5,238 nucleotides of DNA from PALSA-555 sp035468285 (GTDB lineage: Bacteria > Actinomycetota > Acidimicrobiia > IMCC26256 > PALSA-555), in NCBI GenBank assembly GCA_035468285.1, contig DATISY010000001.1:1-5238 (forward strand), in the 5' to 3' direction. Under the pieces are notes generated by a model. That model saw only the letters and a program-made list of their open reading frames with translations, did not search any database and was not told where the DNA came from. Shown here piece by piece: positions 1-5,238 of this stretch; the stretch's first letter is position 1, and every line of letters begins with the position of its first letter. The position numbers and the translations under genes are program-made.

Positions 1-123
1 GCCGCCCGCGTCGCCGATCCCGACGATTCCCCAGGCGTGGCGGAGCGACGGGGGCCAGGCGGGATCGCGCTCGGTCGCGACCTCGGAGGGGCCGGTGCCG
101 GGCGTCTTGCGCGAGGCAGTCAT
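1..123 (-). CDS. N-terminal fragment of an unidentified protein (runs off the left edge)
   Basis: An open minus-strand frame begins with ATG at 123 and stays open to the window edge, giving 41 residues. The first 20 or so are polar and rich in Pro, Thr, Ser and Glu, as in a disordered cytoplasmic tail. They are followed by PAWPPSLRHAWGIVGIGDAGG-like sequence that could lead into a first membrane helix. A Trp-Gly-(Ile/Leu)-Gly-Asp segment after such a tail recalls the start of actinobacterial CPBP-type intramembrane proteases, but 41 residues are too few to assign a family. No good Shine-Dalgarno sequence sits at the usual distance; the nearest GGAG is about 17 bases upstream. The start is preferred because codon use changes there and palindromic non-coding sequence lies directly upstream. 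The existence of a gene is fairly likely; the function is unknown. Confidence 0.5.
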   Translation of the reverse strand, partial: MTASRKTPGTGPSEVATERDPAWPPSLRHAWGIVGIGDAGG

Positions 124-144
124 CGAGCGTCGATGTGGGCGCTC

Positions 145-178
145 CGGCATCCCCCGCGGATGCCGTCAGCTGACGTCA
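145..178. promoter_or_regulatory. Cluster of perfect palindromes upstream of the leftmost gene
   Basis: CGGCATCC at 145-152 is perfectly complementary to GGATGCCG at 158-165, forming an 8-bp stem with a 5-base loop. It abuts the perfect 10-bp palindrome GTCAGCTGAC (165-174), which overlaps the perfect 8-bp palindrome TGACGTCA (171-178). The block therefore has three GTCA/TGAC half-sites in a row. It lies 22-55 bases upstream of the ATG at 123 and is outside any supported gene. An operator for a dimeric regulator, or a hairpin in the leader, would both fit. No T-run follows the stem on either strand, so it is not a normal intrinsic terminator. The regulatory role is inferred from position and symmetry only. 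Confidence 0.35.
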
Positions 179-247
179 CGGCGCCACGGTACCCGGTCCG
201 TGTCGCGGGCGTCTGAGGCGCGCCGGGTGTCCGAACCGCCTCCGGCG

Positions 248-646
248 CTAGGTCGGCGCGTGCGCCACGGCGCGTCGGTGAACCGTCTCCAACCGCGCCG
301 CCGCGTCCGGCCGATCCTCCATTCGCCGTTGGTCACGGGGCGGAGCGAATCGCCTCCGCCGCGGGGGGCGCGTCCAAATCGACGCAGCGGAACCGCTCCT
401 GGTCGAACAGCGCATGCCGAAGGGTCCGCGGCGGCTCGAGGGCTTCGCCGGCACCGATCCAGGCCACGGCGGTCGCGAGGCAGCCGGCGACGCGAGCGAG
501 GTCGGGACGTCGCCGGAACAGCCGCTCGAGCGCCAGCACCTCTCGGGTTCGCAGGCGTCGACGGCGTAGGCGCCGAGGAGCGCCTCCAGGTTGGTGTCAC
601 TCAACGGGCCACTCGCCGCGCTGGGTCGGTGCAGGGACTCCATCAT
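248..646 (-). pseudogene. Decayed zinc-finger / maleylpyruvate-isomerase-type (anti-sigma-like) protein
   Basis: From ATG at 646 (or an in-frame TTG at 604) the minus strand encodes LSDTNLEALLGAYAVDACEPE, the usual opening of actinobacterial anti-sigma-factor and zinc-finger/mycothiol-isomerase-like proteins. At about 540 the sense continues in a different frame as VLALERLFRRRPDLARVAG and then CLATAVAWIGAGEALEPP. Restoring one C on the plus strand (cacctctcg to cacctcctcg) would give EPEEVLALERL without interruption. That second frame stops at 333-335. Beyond it, pieces resembling the mycothiol/DinB-type domain (EW-DRPD, then GW-TVH, then AVAHA) occur in alternating frames before a stop at 248-250. 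The several frame changes argue for a decayed gene rather than one base-call error. The intact product would probably have been a regulator of an ECF sigma factor or a mycothiol-linked protein. No sigma factor is visible beside it. Confidence 0.6.
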
Positions 647-714
647 TCATGGTGTTTCGTCGCCGCCGAGTCCCGCGGATGATCCCCCCGCGGTGAGAAC
701 AGGGTGATCCGCCG

Positions 715-744
715 CTGTCTCCGGGGACGGATGACTCCTAGATT
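715..744 (+). promoter_or_regulatory. Possible promoter of the oxidoreductase gene
   Basis: TAGATT at 739-744 fits the TAnnnT form of actinobacterial -10 elements. CTGTCT at 715-720 lies 18 bases upstream and matches TTGACA at only three of six positions. A start of transcription near 751 would leave a leader of about 37 bases that includes the strong GGAGGAAGG ribosome site at 770-778. The position is right for the plus-strand gene group, but the -35 match is poor, so this is a weak call. Confidence 0.28.
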
Positions 745-787
745 GACGCACCCGGGCAGCCGAAGGTCCGGAGGAAGGGACACAGCG

Positions 788-2203
788 ATGGTGGACCGCT
801 ACGACCTCGTGATCGTGGGCATGGGATCCGGTGGCATGGTCGCAGCGGAGTTCGCGGCCACCCTCGACCTGAAGGTCGCGGTCGCGGAGCGGGGCCGTGT
901 CGGTGGTGACTGCCTGTGGACCGGATGCGTACCGAGCAAGACGGCCATCGCCTCCGGCAAGGTTGCCCACCACATGCGCCACGCCGACGAGTGGGGACTC
1001 GAGCCGGCGCCGCCCCGGGTCGATCGGGCCCGCGTCTGGGAGCGCATCCGAGCGGTGCAACAGGACGTCGCCTCCACCGACGACAACCCGCAGCGGTTCG
1101 TCGAGCTGGGACTCGACCTGGTCTACGGCGCGGCCCGCCTCACCGGCCCGAACACCGTCGTCGTCAAGACCGAAACGGGCGACCGGGAGCTGCAGACCAG
1201 ATACATCCTGCTGTGCACCGGGAGCCGACCCGCGGTACCCGACATCGAGGGACTCGAATCCGTCGGGTTCGTGACGAGCGAGACCCTCTTCGAGCTCACC
1301 GACCCCCCGGCGACCTTCGTCAACATCGGGGGAGGTCCCATCGCCGTCGAGATGGTGCAGGCCTTCACCCGGCTCGGCATGCCGACCACCCTCCTCCAGA
1401 AGGGGCCGCGCATCCTCCCCCGCGACGAACCCGCGCTCGTCGACATCCTGGTCGAGCGGCTCCGCGCGGAAGGGGTCGACCTGCGGTTCAACGTCGAGAC
1501 CAGCCGGGTCTCGCGGCGCGGGGACAAGAAGGTGGTGGAAGGAACGGAGGACGGTCAACCGACCACGTGGGAGGCCGACGAGATCCTCGTGGCGGTCGGC
1601 CGACAACCCAACATCGACGACCTGGGGCTCGAGGAACTCGGGATCGAGACCGGCCCGAAGGGTGTCACCGTCGACAACCGGGGTCGGACGACGGTCGACA
1701 CCGTCTACGCCTGCGGTGACGTCGCCGGGCGCCACCTGTTCACGCACTCCGCCGCCTACGAGGGCGTCCGGGCCGTCCGCGACATGTTCTTCCCGGGGAA
1801 GGGCAAGGTCGTGGCGAGCGTCCCGTGGTGCACCTTCACCGATCCCGAGCTCGCACACGCCGGGATGACCGAAGCCGAGGCCCGCTCGGCGTACAAGGAC
1901 GACGTCGAGGTGTGGCGCCAGGACCTGGTCCACAACGACCGGGCCCGCGCCGACAACGCCACGGACGGGGCGATCCTGGTCATCACGCACAAGAGCCGCG
2001 TCGTCGGCGCGCACATCCTCGCCCCCGCGGCCGGCGAGATGATCCACGAGTTCGCGCTGGCCATCGCGGAGGACGTCAAGCTGAGCGAGCTCAGCCAGTT
2101 CATGCACGTCTACCCCACGGTGTCGACCTCCGTTGGCCAGCTCGCCGGCGAGGCCGCGTTCGAGAAGGCCGAGAAGCTTCGCTGGCTCGTCAAGCGAAAG
2201 TAG
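788..2203 (+). CDS. Mercuric-reductase-like FAD/NAD(P) disulfide oxidoreductase
   Basis: This 471-residue protein has the full class I pyridine nucleotide-disulfide oxidoreductase layout. The FAD-binding GMGSGG is at residues 11-16, with Glu34 ending the Rossmann fold. The redox motif GGDCLWTGCVPSK gives the Cys42/Cys47 pair. The NAD(P)-binding site is GGGPIA (181-186), followed by AVGRQPN (269-275) and the second FAD motif YACGD (307-311). A C-terminal dimerisation domain follows. The GGDCxxTGCVPSK form is typical of MerA-like enzymes. The usual lipoamide-dehydrogenase HPTxxE motif is replaced by Tyr442-Pro-Thr-Val-Ser-Thr447, so the catalytic His-Glu pair is absent. There is no N-terminal heavy-metal domain and no C-terminal Cys pair, so true mercury reduction is unlikely. 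The ATG at 788 is chosen over an in-frame GTG at 704 because GGAGGAAGG (770-778) precedes it and the fold begins there. It is probably a cytoplasmic flavin reductase with unknown substrate. Confidence 0.93.
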   Translation: MVDRYDLVIVGMGSGGMVAAEFAATLDLKVAVAERGRVGGDCLWTGCVPSKTAIASGKVAHHMRHADEWGLEPAPPRVDRARVWERIRAVQQDVASTDDNPQRFVELGLDLVYGAARLTGPNTVVVKTETGDRELQTRYILLCTGSRPAVPDIEGLESVGFVTSETLFELTDPPATFVNIGGGPIAVEMVQAFTRLGMPTTLLQKGPRILPRDEPALVDILVERLRAEGVDLRFNVETSRVSRRGDKKVVEGTEDGQPTTWEADEILVAVGRQPNIDDLGLEELGIETGPKGVTVDNRGRTTVDTVYACGDVAGRHLFTHSAAYEGVRAVRDMFFPGKGKVVASVPWCTFTDPELAHAGMTEAEARSAYKDDVEVWRQDLVHNDRARADNATDGAILVITHKSRVVGAHILAPAAGEMIHEFALAIAEDVKLSELSQFMHVYPTVSTSVGQLAGEAAFEKAEKLRWLVKRK

Positions 2204-2207
2204 GCCC

Positions 2208-2696
2208 GTGGCGATCGAACCTCTCTTGGCTTCCCGGTTCGGGTTCGACAGCCGGTGCTTCGTGTGCGAGCCCGCCAACCCGCGAGGTCTCCAGGTCCCG
2301 TTCTTTCACGACACGGACGCTCAGGTGGTCTTCGCGACGTTCGACCTGCCACCCGAGTTTTCCGGTGCACCCACCCTGGTGCACGGCGGGGTGACGCTGG
2401 CGCTCATCGACGAGGCGATGAGCTGGGCCACGATCGCGCTCGGCGGGAAGTTCGCCTACACCGGCGAGACGTCCACTCGGTTCGAGTGGCCCGTGCGGCT
2501 GGGTCGCTCGTACCGGGTCGAGGGCCGCCTCGTCGACCGGGCCGACCGCCAGATGACCACCGCAGCCGCGGTCCTCGACGGCAAGGGCCGCACCTGTGTC
2601 CGTGCCACGGCGACGATGGTGGTCCTGGACCTCGACCAGGCGGCCGACGCGATCGGGACCGACCTCGCCCAGGACGACACGAAGTACACCCGCTGA
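2208..2696 (+). CDS. PaaI-family hotdog-fold acyl-CoA thioesterase
   Basis: The 162-residue product fits one hotdog domain. LVHGGVTLALIDEAMSWA at residues 57-74 holds the family signature: His59-Gly-Gly at the active-site turn and Asp68-Glu69-Ala-Met on the central helix. An N-terminal CFVCEPANPRGL (17-28) matches the CxxCxxxNPxGL opening seen in many actinobacterial PaaI-type thioesterases. The segment GETSTRFEWPVRLG (86-99) is the usual beta-strand after the helix. These enzymes hydrolyse acyl- or aryl-acyl-CoA in the cytoplasm; the substrate here cannot be read from sequence. The frame extends upstream to 2133, but the GTG at 2208 is preferred: it lies four bases after the oxidoreductase stop, has a weak GAAAG at 2196-2200, and begins just before the conserved domain. 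Translational coupling with the preceding gene is likely. Confidence 0.88.
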   Translation: MAIEPLLASRFGFDSRCFVCEPANPRGLQVPFFHDTDAQVVFATFDLPPEFSGAPTLVHGGVTLALIDEAMSWATIALGGKFAYTGETSTRFEWPVRLGRSYRVEGRLVDRADRQMTTAAAVLDGKGRTCVRATATMVVLDLDQAADAIGTDLAQDDTKYTR

Positions 2697-2703
2697 ACCC
2701 GTT

Positions 2704-2719
2704 CGGCGGCGACCCGCCG
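2704..2719 (+). other. Short GC hairpin between the thioesterase and MscL-like genes
   Basis: CGGCGG (2704-2709) pairs perfectly with CCGCCG (2714-2719) around a CGAC loop, and two G-T pairs could extend the stem. It starts eight bases after the thioesterase stop. No T-run follows, so it is at best a weak or partial terminator, or an mRNA-stabilising 3' hairpin. In sequence this rich in GC such a stem can arise by chance. Confidence 0.25.
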
Positions 2720-2751
2720 GGGATACTCGCGCGCACCACACCGCGATCACC

Positions 2752-2758
2752 GAGGGGG
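2752..2758 (+). promoter_or_regulatory. Ribosome binding site that sets the start of the MscL-like gene
   Basis: GAGGGGG ends five bases before the GTG at 2764 and 17 bases before the alternative ATG at 2776. The spacing favours GTG, which adds four residues (MPGF) to the conserved MREF start. Confidence 0.6.
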
Positions 2759-2763
2759 CGACC

Positions 2764-2988
2764 GTGCCCGGGTTCATGAGAGAGTTCAAGGAGTTCATCA
2801 ATCGGGGCAGTGTGATCTTGCTGATCGGCTTCGCGTTGTTCCTGATCGTCAAGGTCGTGAACGGGATGCGGCGCCGCGAGGACCATGAACCCGAGCTGAC
2901 CGAGAAGGATGTCCTCGTCGAGATTCGCGACGCCTTGCGGGCCGGCTCGGCCGCTGGTCAGGGACCGACGAGCCCGGCGGGGAAGTAG
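2764..2988 (+). CDS. Miniature MscL-like membrane protein lacking TM1 and the periplasmic loop
   Basis: This 74-residue protein begins MREFKEFINRGSV (residues 5-17), which matches the N-terminal amphipathic helix of the large-conductance mechanosensitive channel MscL (KEFREFxxRGNV). It passes at once to ILLIGFALFLIVKVVNGM (18-35), matching the second MscL membrane helix. RRRE and an acidic linker follow, then LTEKDVLVEIRDALRA (45-60), matching the MscL C-terminal helix. Full-length MscL is usually about 130-150 residues. Here roughly 70, comprising TM1, the periplasmic loop and the start of TM2, are absent while the frame stays open. Only one membrane helix remains. The Lys/Arg cluster after it suggests the C-terminus is inside and the short N-terminus outside, the reverse of normal MscL N-terminal topology. 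TM1 lines the channel pore, so normal channel activity is unlikely. It could be a remnant, a subunit that modifies a full-length MscL, or a separate small protein. Its 3' end overlaps convergent degV by 31 bases. Confidence 0.72.
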   Translation: MPGFMREFKEFINRGSVILLIGFALFLIVKVVNGMRRREDHEPELTEKDVLVEIRDALRAGSAAGQGPTSPAGK

Positions 2989-3794
2989 ACCGCGCCGGCG
3001 GTGCCCAGTCCGCTGTGCGCCGCGACGGACGGACCCACCTCGTACCGGACGAGCTCGGCAGTCTCGGGCCGGGCGATCAGGCGTGCCGCCAGCTCGTCGG
3101 CGAGCTCGGGAGCGCTCGCGTCGCCGACCCCGACCCGCATGGACTGGCCAGAGGCGGCGCGCTCGAACTCGACCATCATCGCGTCGACCGCACCTTCGAG
3201 ATCCTCGGCGTGGCCCAGGACGTCCATCGTCCCGTCGCGCAACGCGAGCACGGGCACACCCGTGCCCGGCTCGACCCCGGGCTGGAGCCGACCCCCCCGC
3301 CGAGCCAACTCGAGGGCGCCCACGACGAACACGTTGCCGATGACGCGCGACACTGCCTGCGCCGCTGCAGCCGCCTCCTGGAGGCTGCCGCCGCGATCGA
3401 GCGCCGCGCCTGCCGCCCACACGCAGCATCCCACCGGGAACGACGCGGTGCCCGTGTCGATGATCTCGACCGGGATCGGGCTCGACGCCGCTGCGACGCG
3501 CGCACTGCCGACCGTCCCGGACGTGTTCGAGCCGATGTGGATGGAGAGGATCGCGTTCGCTCCGCTCGCTGCGGCGCGCTCGTAGGCGCCGAGCAGTGCC
3601 CCGGGCGCGGGGGCCGCCGTGGAGACCTCGGCGCCAGCGGCGAGTCGCTCGTAGAACGCGGCGGTGGTCAGGTCGACCCCTTCGGCATGGGGCTCACCGT
3701 CGACGACGACGGTGAGCGGCACGACCGTCACCGCGAAGCGGTCCCGCAGGTCGGCCGGCACCAGGGAGTTGGAGTCAGTGACGAGGGCGATCAC
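2958..3794 (-). CDS. DegV-family fatty-acid-binding protein (FakB-like)
   Basis: This 278-residue protein has the DegV layout in order. IALVTDSNSLVP is at the N-terminus (TDS at 6-8). VSTAAPAPGALLGAYE (57-72) is the counterpart of the family's TSQPSPxxFxxxYE. ILSIHIGSNTSGTVGSA (82-98) carries the fatty-acid carboxylate-binding Ser/His region. IIDTGTASFPVG (111-122) and LELARRGGRL (161-170) follow, and HSGLGTAG lies near the C-terminus. DegV/FakB proteins bind a fatty acid in the cytoplasm and present it to the kinase FakA, which makes acyl-phosphate. The GTG start at 3794 overlaps the plsY stop in a four-base GTGA, and no strong ribosome site precedes it, so it probably depends on plsY translation. 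No FakA-type gene is in the window. Ligand and role are inferred from the family. Confidence 0.9.
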   Translation of the reverse strand: MIALVTDSNSLVPADLRDRFAVTVVPLTVVVDGEPHAEGVDLTTAAFYERLAAGAEVSTAAPAPGALLGAYERAAASGANAILSIHIGSNTSGTVGSARVAAASSPIPVEIIDTGTASFPVGCCVWAAGAALDRGGSLQEAAAAAQAVSRVIGNVFVVGALELARRGGRLQPGVEPGTGVPVLALRDGTMDVLGHAEDLEGAVDAMMVEFERAASGQSMRVGVGDASAPELADELAARLIARPETAELVRYEVGPSVAAHSGLGTAGAVYFPAGLVGP

Positions 3795-4396
3795 GGCGCG
3801 TCGCGTCGGGCCTCGTAGAAGCGGAAGAGGATCAGCCCGGCCCCGACGGTCTGGGAGATCGGGAGCATGAGGGTCGGGTCAGGCCCCCACAGGTTGGGGA
3901 GGTCACCGAGCCACCAGGCGAAGGCGGCCAGGACCCAGACGGTGCTGCTGAGATGGATGGCCCGTTCGGCGTTGCGAAGCCGGAGCGCACCGACGGCGGC
4001 GACACCGGCGTCGATCGGGAAGAAGGCCGGGAACACCGCGAGCACCGCGCCACCCGACGTCGCGACACCTTTCCCGCCGTGGAAACGGGTCCACACCGGC
4101 CAGATGTGGCCGGCGATGGCCGCGGTGGCGCCGAGATAAGCCCCGTCGGGGCCCCCGATCCACCAGCCGAGGAGCCCAGCTCCGAACCCCTTCGCGGCGT
4201 CGATGAACATGACGACCGCGCCCCATTTGCGGCCGAGCACGTGCGCGGCGTTGAGCCCACCCGGGTTGCCGCTCCCCGCGGTGCGGATGTCGACCCTGCC
4301 GCGCGTCGCGACCTTTGACGCGAGCACGGCGGTGGGGAAGGTGCCGAGCAGGTAGCCGGCCGCGACCGCTGCCGCGACGGACAGGGTGTCGGTCAT
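3791..4396 (-). CDS. plsY: Acyl-phosphate:glycerol-3-phosphate acyltransferase PlsY-like
   Basis: The 201-residue protein is a multi-pass membrane protein of PlsY length. Three family motifs are present: GYLLGTFPTAVLASK (14-28, the GSxPxxxL region), AGSGNPGGLNAAHVLG (40-55, family GSGNxGxxN), and GHIWPVWTRFHGGKGVAT (96-113) with the GGKGVAT glycine loop. Hydrophobic stretches lie at about 5-26, 58-80, 86-102, 112-135, 148-165 and 180-195. PlsY acylates glycerol-3-phosphate with acyl-phosphate, the first committed step of phospholipid synthesis in most bacteria. Two things are unusual: GGLN replaces the common GATN, and the C-terminal RHxENIxRL motif of typical PlsY is not recognisable, the protein ending FRFYEARRDAP. 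It may therefore be a divergent paralogue. The ATG at 4396 lies 17 bases after the ilvC stop with no clear ribosome site, and the stop overlaps the degV start. Confidence 0.88.
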   Translation of the reverse strand: MTDTLSVAAAVAAGYLLGTFPTAVLASKVATRGRVDIRTAGSGNPGGLNAAHVLGRKWGAVVMFIDAAKGFGAGLLGWWIGGPDGAYLGATAAIAGHIWPVWTRFHGGKGVATSGGAVLAVFPAFFPIDAGVAAVGALRLRNAERAIHLSSTVWVLAAFAWWLGDLPNLWGPDPTLMLPISQTVGAGLILFRFYEARRDAP

Positions 4397-4412
4397 GGGA
4401 CCGGCGGCGGGG

Positions 4413-5238
4413 TCAGCCGCCGGAGACGTCTTGGGGTCGGGCCTTGCCCTGCCCGATCCACGGCATCATCGATCGCAGCCGGTCCCCCACTTCCTCGATG
4501 GGGTGCACCGCGGCGCGACGACGCAACGCGTTGAAGACGGGTCGACCGGCCTGGTTCTCGAGGATCCACTCCCGTGCGAACTCGCCCCCCCGGATCTCGT
4601 CGAGGATTCGGCGCATCTCGGCTCGGGTCTCGTCGGTGATGATCCGAGGCCCCCGGGTCATGTCCCCGTACTCGGCAGTGTCCGAGATCGAGTAGCGCAT
4701 GTTGGCGATCCCACCCTCGTAGATGAGGTCGACGATGAGCTTCACCTCGTGGAGGGTCTCGAAGTAGGCGGACTCCGGTTGGTAGCCGGCCTCGACGAGG
4801 GTCTCGTAGCTCGACATGATCAGCTGCGTCAGACCCCCGCAGAGCACGACCTGCTCCCCGAAGAGGTCGGTCTCGGTCTCCTCTTCGAACGTCGTGTCGA
4901 GCACACCGGCCCGGGTCGCACCGATCGCCCTCGCGTATGCGAGCGCGGTCTGTTTGGCTTTCCCGGTCTCGTCGGCGGAGACCGCCACGAGCGACGGGAC
5001 GCCGCCCCCCTCCTCGAAGGTGCGACGGACGAGATGACCGGGCCCCTTCGGGGCGATCATCCAGACGTCGACGCCCGGTGGTGGCTTGATCTGGCCAAAG
5101 TGAATGTTGAAGCCATGCGCGAACGCCAGCGAGTCGCGCTCTTCGAGATTGGGTTCGATGTCCCGCTCGTAGACGCGTGCCTGCTCCGTGTCGGGGAGGA
5201 GCACCATGATGACGTCGGCTTCCTTGACGGCCTCCGCG
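4413..5238 (-). CDS. ilvC: Ketol-acid reductoisomerase, class I (5' end outside the window)
   Basis: The frame is open to the right edge, giving 274 visible residues that begin AEAVKEADVIMVLLPDT. The full protein should be about 335-340, so about 65 residues with the NADPH-binding GxGxxG and specificity loop lie outside. The ATG at 5207 is internal, not the start. Counting from its Met as 1, the conserved HGFNIHF has His31, metal ligands Asp114 and Glu118 lie in DLFGEQ, and Glu150 and Glu154 lie in the FETLHEVK helix. Ser175 is in the substrate-binding ISDTAEYGD. All are at the spacing known for class I enzymes. It converts acetolactate or acetohydroxybutyrate to the dihydroxy acid in valine, isoleucine and leucine synthesis, using Mg2+ and NADPH in the cytoplasm. 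The gene appears intact in the visible part. It leads directly into plsY, so it probably heads or sits within one transcript. Confidence 0.97.
   Translation of the reverse strand, partial: AEAVKEADVIMVLLPDTEQARVYERDIEPNLEERDSLAFAHGFNIHFGQIKPPPGVDVWMIAPKGPGHLVRRTFEEGGGVPSLVAVSADETGKAKQTALAYARAIGATRAGVLDTTFEEETETDLFGEQVVLCGGLTQLIMSSYETLVEAGYQPESAYFETLHEVKLIVDLIYEGGIANMRYSISDTAEYGDMTRGPRIITDETRAEMRRILDEIRGGEFAREWILENQAGRPVFNALRRRAAVHPIEEVGDRLRSMMPWIGQGKARPQDVSGG

Noticed and set aside
95..682. Plus-strand open frame (195 codons) over the pseudogene region.
   Set aside because: Arg-rich low-complexity translation with no motif; the opposite strand holds ordered family fragments instead.
673..693. 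Two CCGCGG copies separated by nine bases near the divergent start region.
   Set aside because: Each is a short self-complementary GC hexamer, expected often by chance in this composition; no further symmetry around them.
647..2278. Long minus-strand open frame (543 codons) opposite the oxidoreductase gene.
   Set aside because: It mirrors a strongly coding plus-strand frame, its translation is low-complexity Asp/Gly/Val/Arg with no motif, and GC-rich codon bias commonly opens the antisense frame.
2722..2727. GATACT as a -10 element for a separate promoter of the MscL-like gene.
   Set aside because: No acceptable -35 sequence at 16-19 bases upstream; the position would also fit read-through from the thioesterase gene.
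2404..3429. Minus-strand open frame (341 codons) spanning the thioesterase, MscL-like and degV regions.
   Set aside because: The translation is dominated by Arg, Gly and Pro, shows no family motif, and conflicts with three genes that do show motifs.
1..5238. Search for CRISPR repeats, tRNA or rRNA genes, transposase or inverted-repeat ends, and riboswitch-like leaders.
   Set aside because: No regular direct repeats, no recognisable RNA gene and no mobile-element protein were seen; nearly all sequence is accounted for by protein genes.

Overview
The window is very GC-rich and densely coded, with third-codon G/C bias, GTG starts and many short-range gene overlaps. It contains class I ketol-acid reductoisomerase, PlsY, DegV, a PaaI-type thioesterase and an anti-sigma-like/mycothiol-isomerase-like remnant. 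This points to a free-living actinobacterium (Actinomycetota), possibly Acidimicrobiia. The class-level guess is inference, because no rRNA or other marker is present. I see no mobile element, tRNA, rRNA or CRISPR array.

Layout. Positions 1-123 hold the first 41 codons of an unidentified minus-strand gene. Just upstream of its start (145-178) lies a compact cluster of palindromes. Positions 248-646 carry the remains of a minus-strand zinc-finger/maleylpyruvate-isomerase-type gene, broken by at least one clear frameshift and further reading-frame changes. Divergent from it, a plus-strand group runs through 788-2988: a mercuric-reductase-like flavin disulfide oxidoreductase, a PaaI-family hotdog thioesterase starting four bases after it, and then a very small MscL-like protein. 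A minus-strand group fills the rest, transcribed from the right: ilvC (5' end outside the window), plsY and degV. The plus and minus groups converge, and the 3' ends of the MscL-like gene and degV overlap by 31 bases.

How the genes may work together. plsY and degV overlap by four bases and are probably translated together. DegV/FakB proteins bind fatty acids for phosphorylation by FakA, and PlsY transfers acyl groups from acyl-phosphate to glycerol-3-phosphate, so the pair forms a plausible fatty-acid-to-phospholipid unit. ilvC upstream makes branched-chain amino-acid precursors and may simply share the transcript. The oxidoreductase and thioesterase are probably one transcript with unknown substrates.

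The most unusual item is the 74-residue MscL-like protein at 2764-2988. Its start matches the N-terminal helix of the MscL mechanosensitive channel, and from about residue 18 it matches the second transmembrane helix and C-terminal helix. The first transmembrane helix and the periplasmic loop are missing, with the frame intact.
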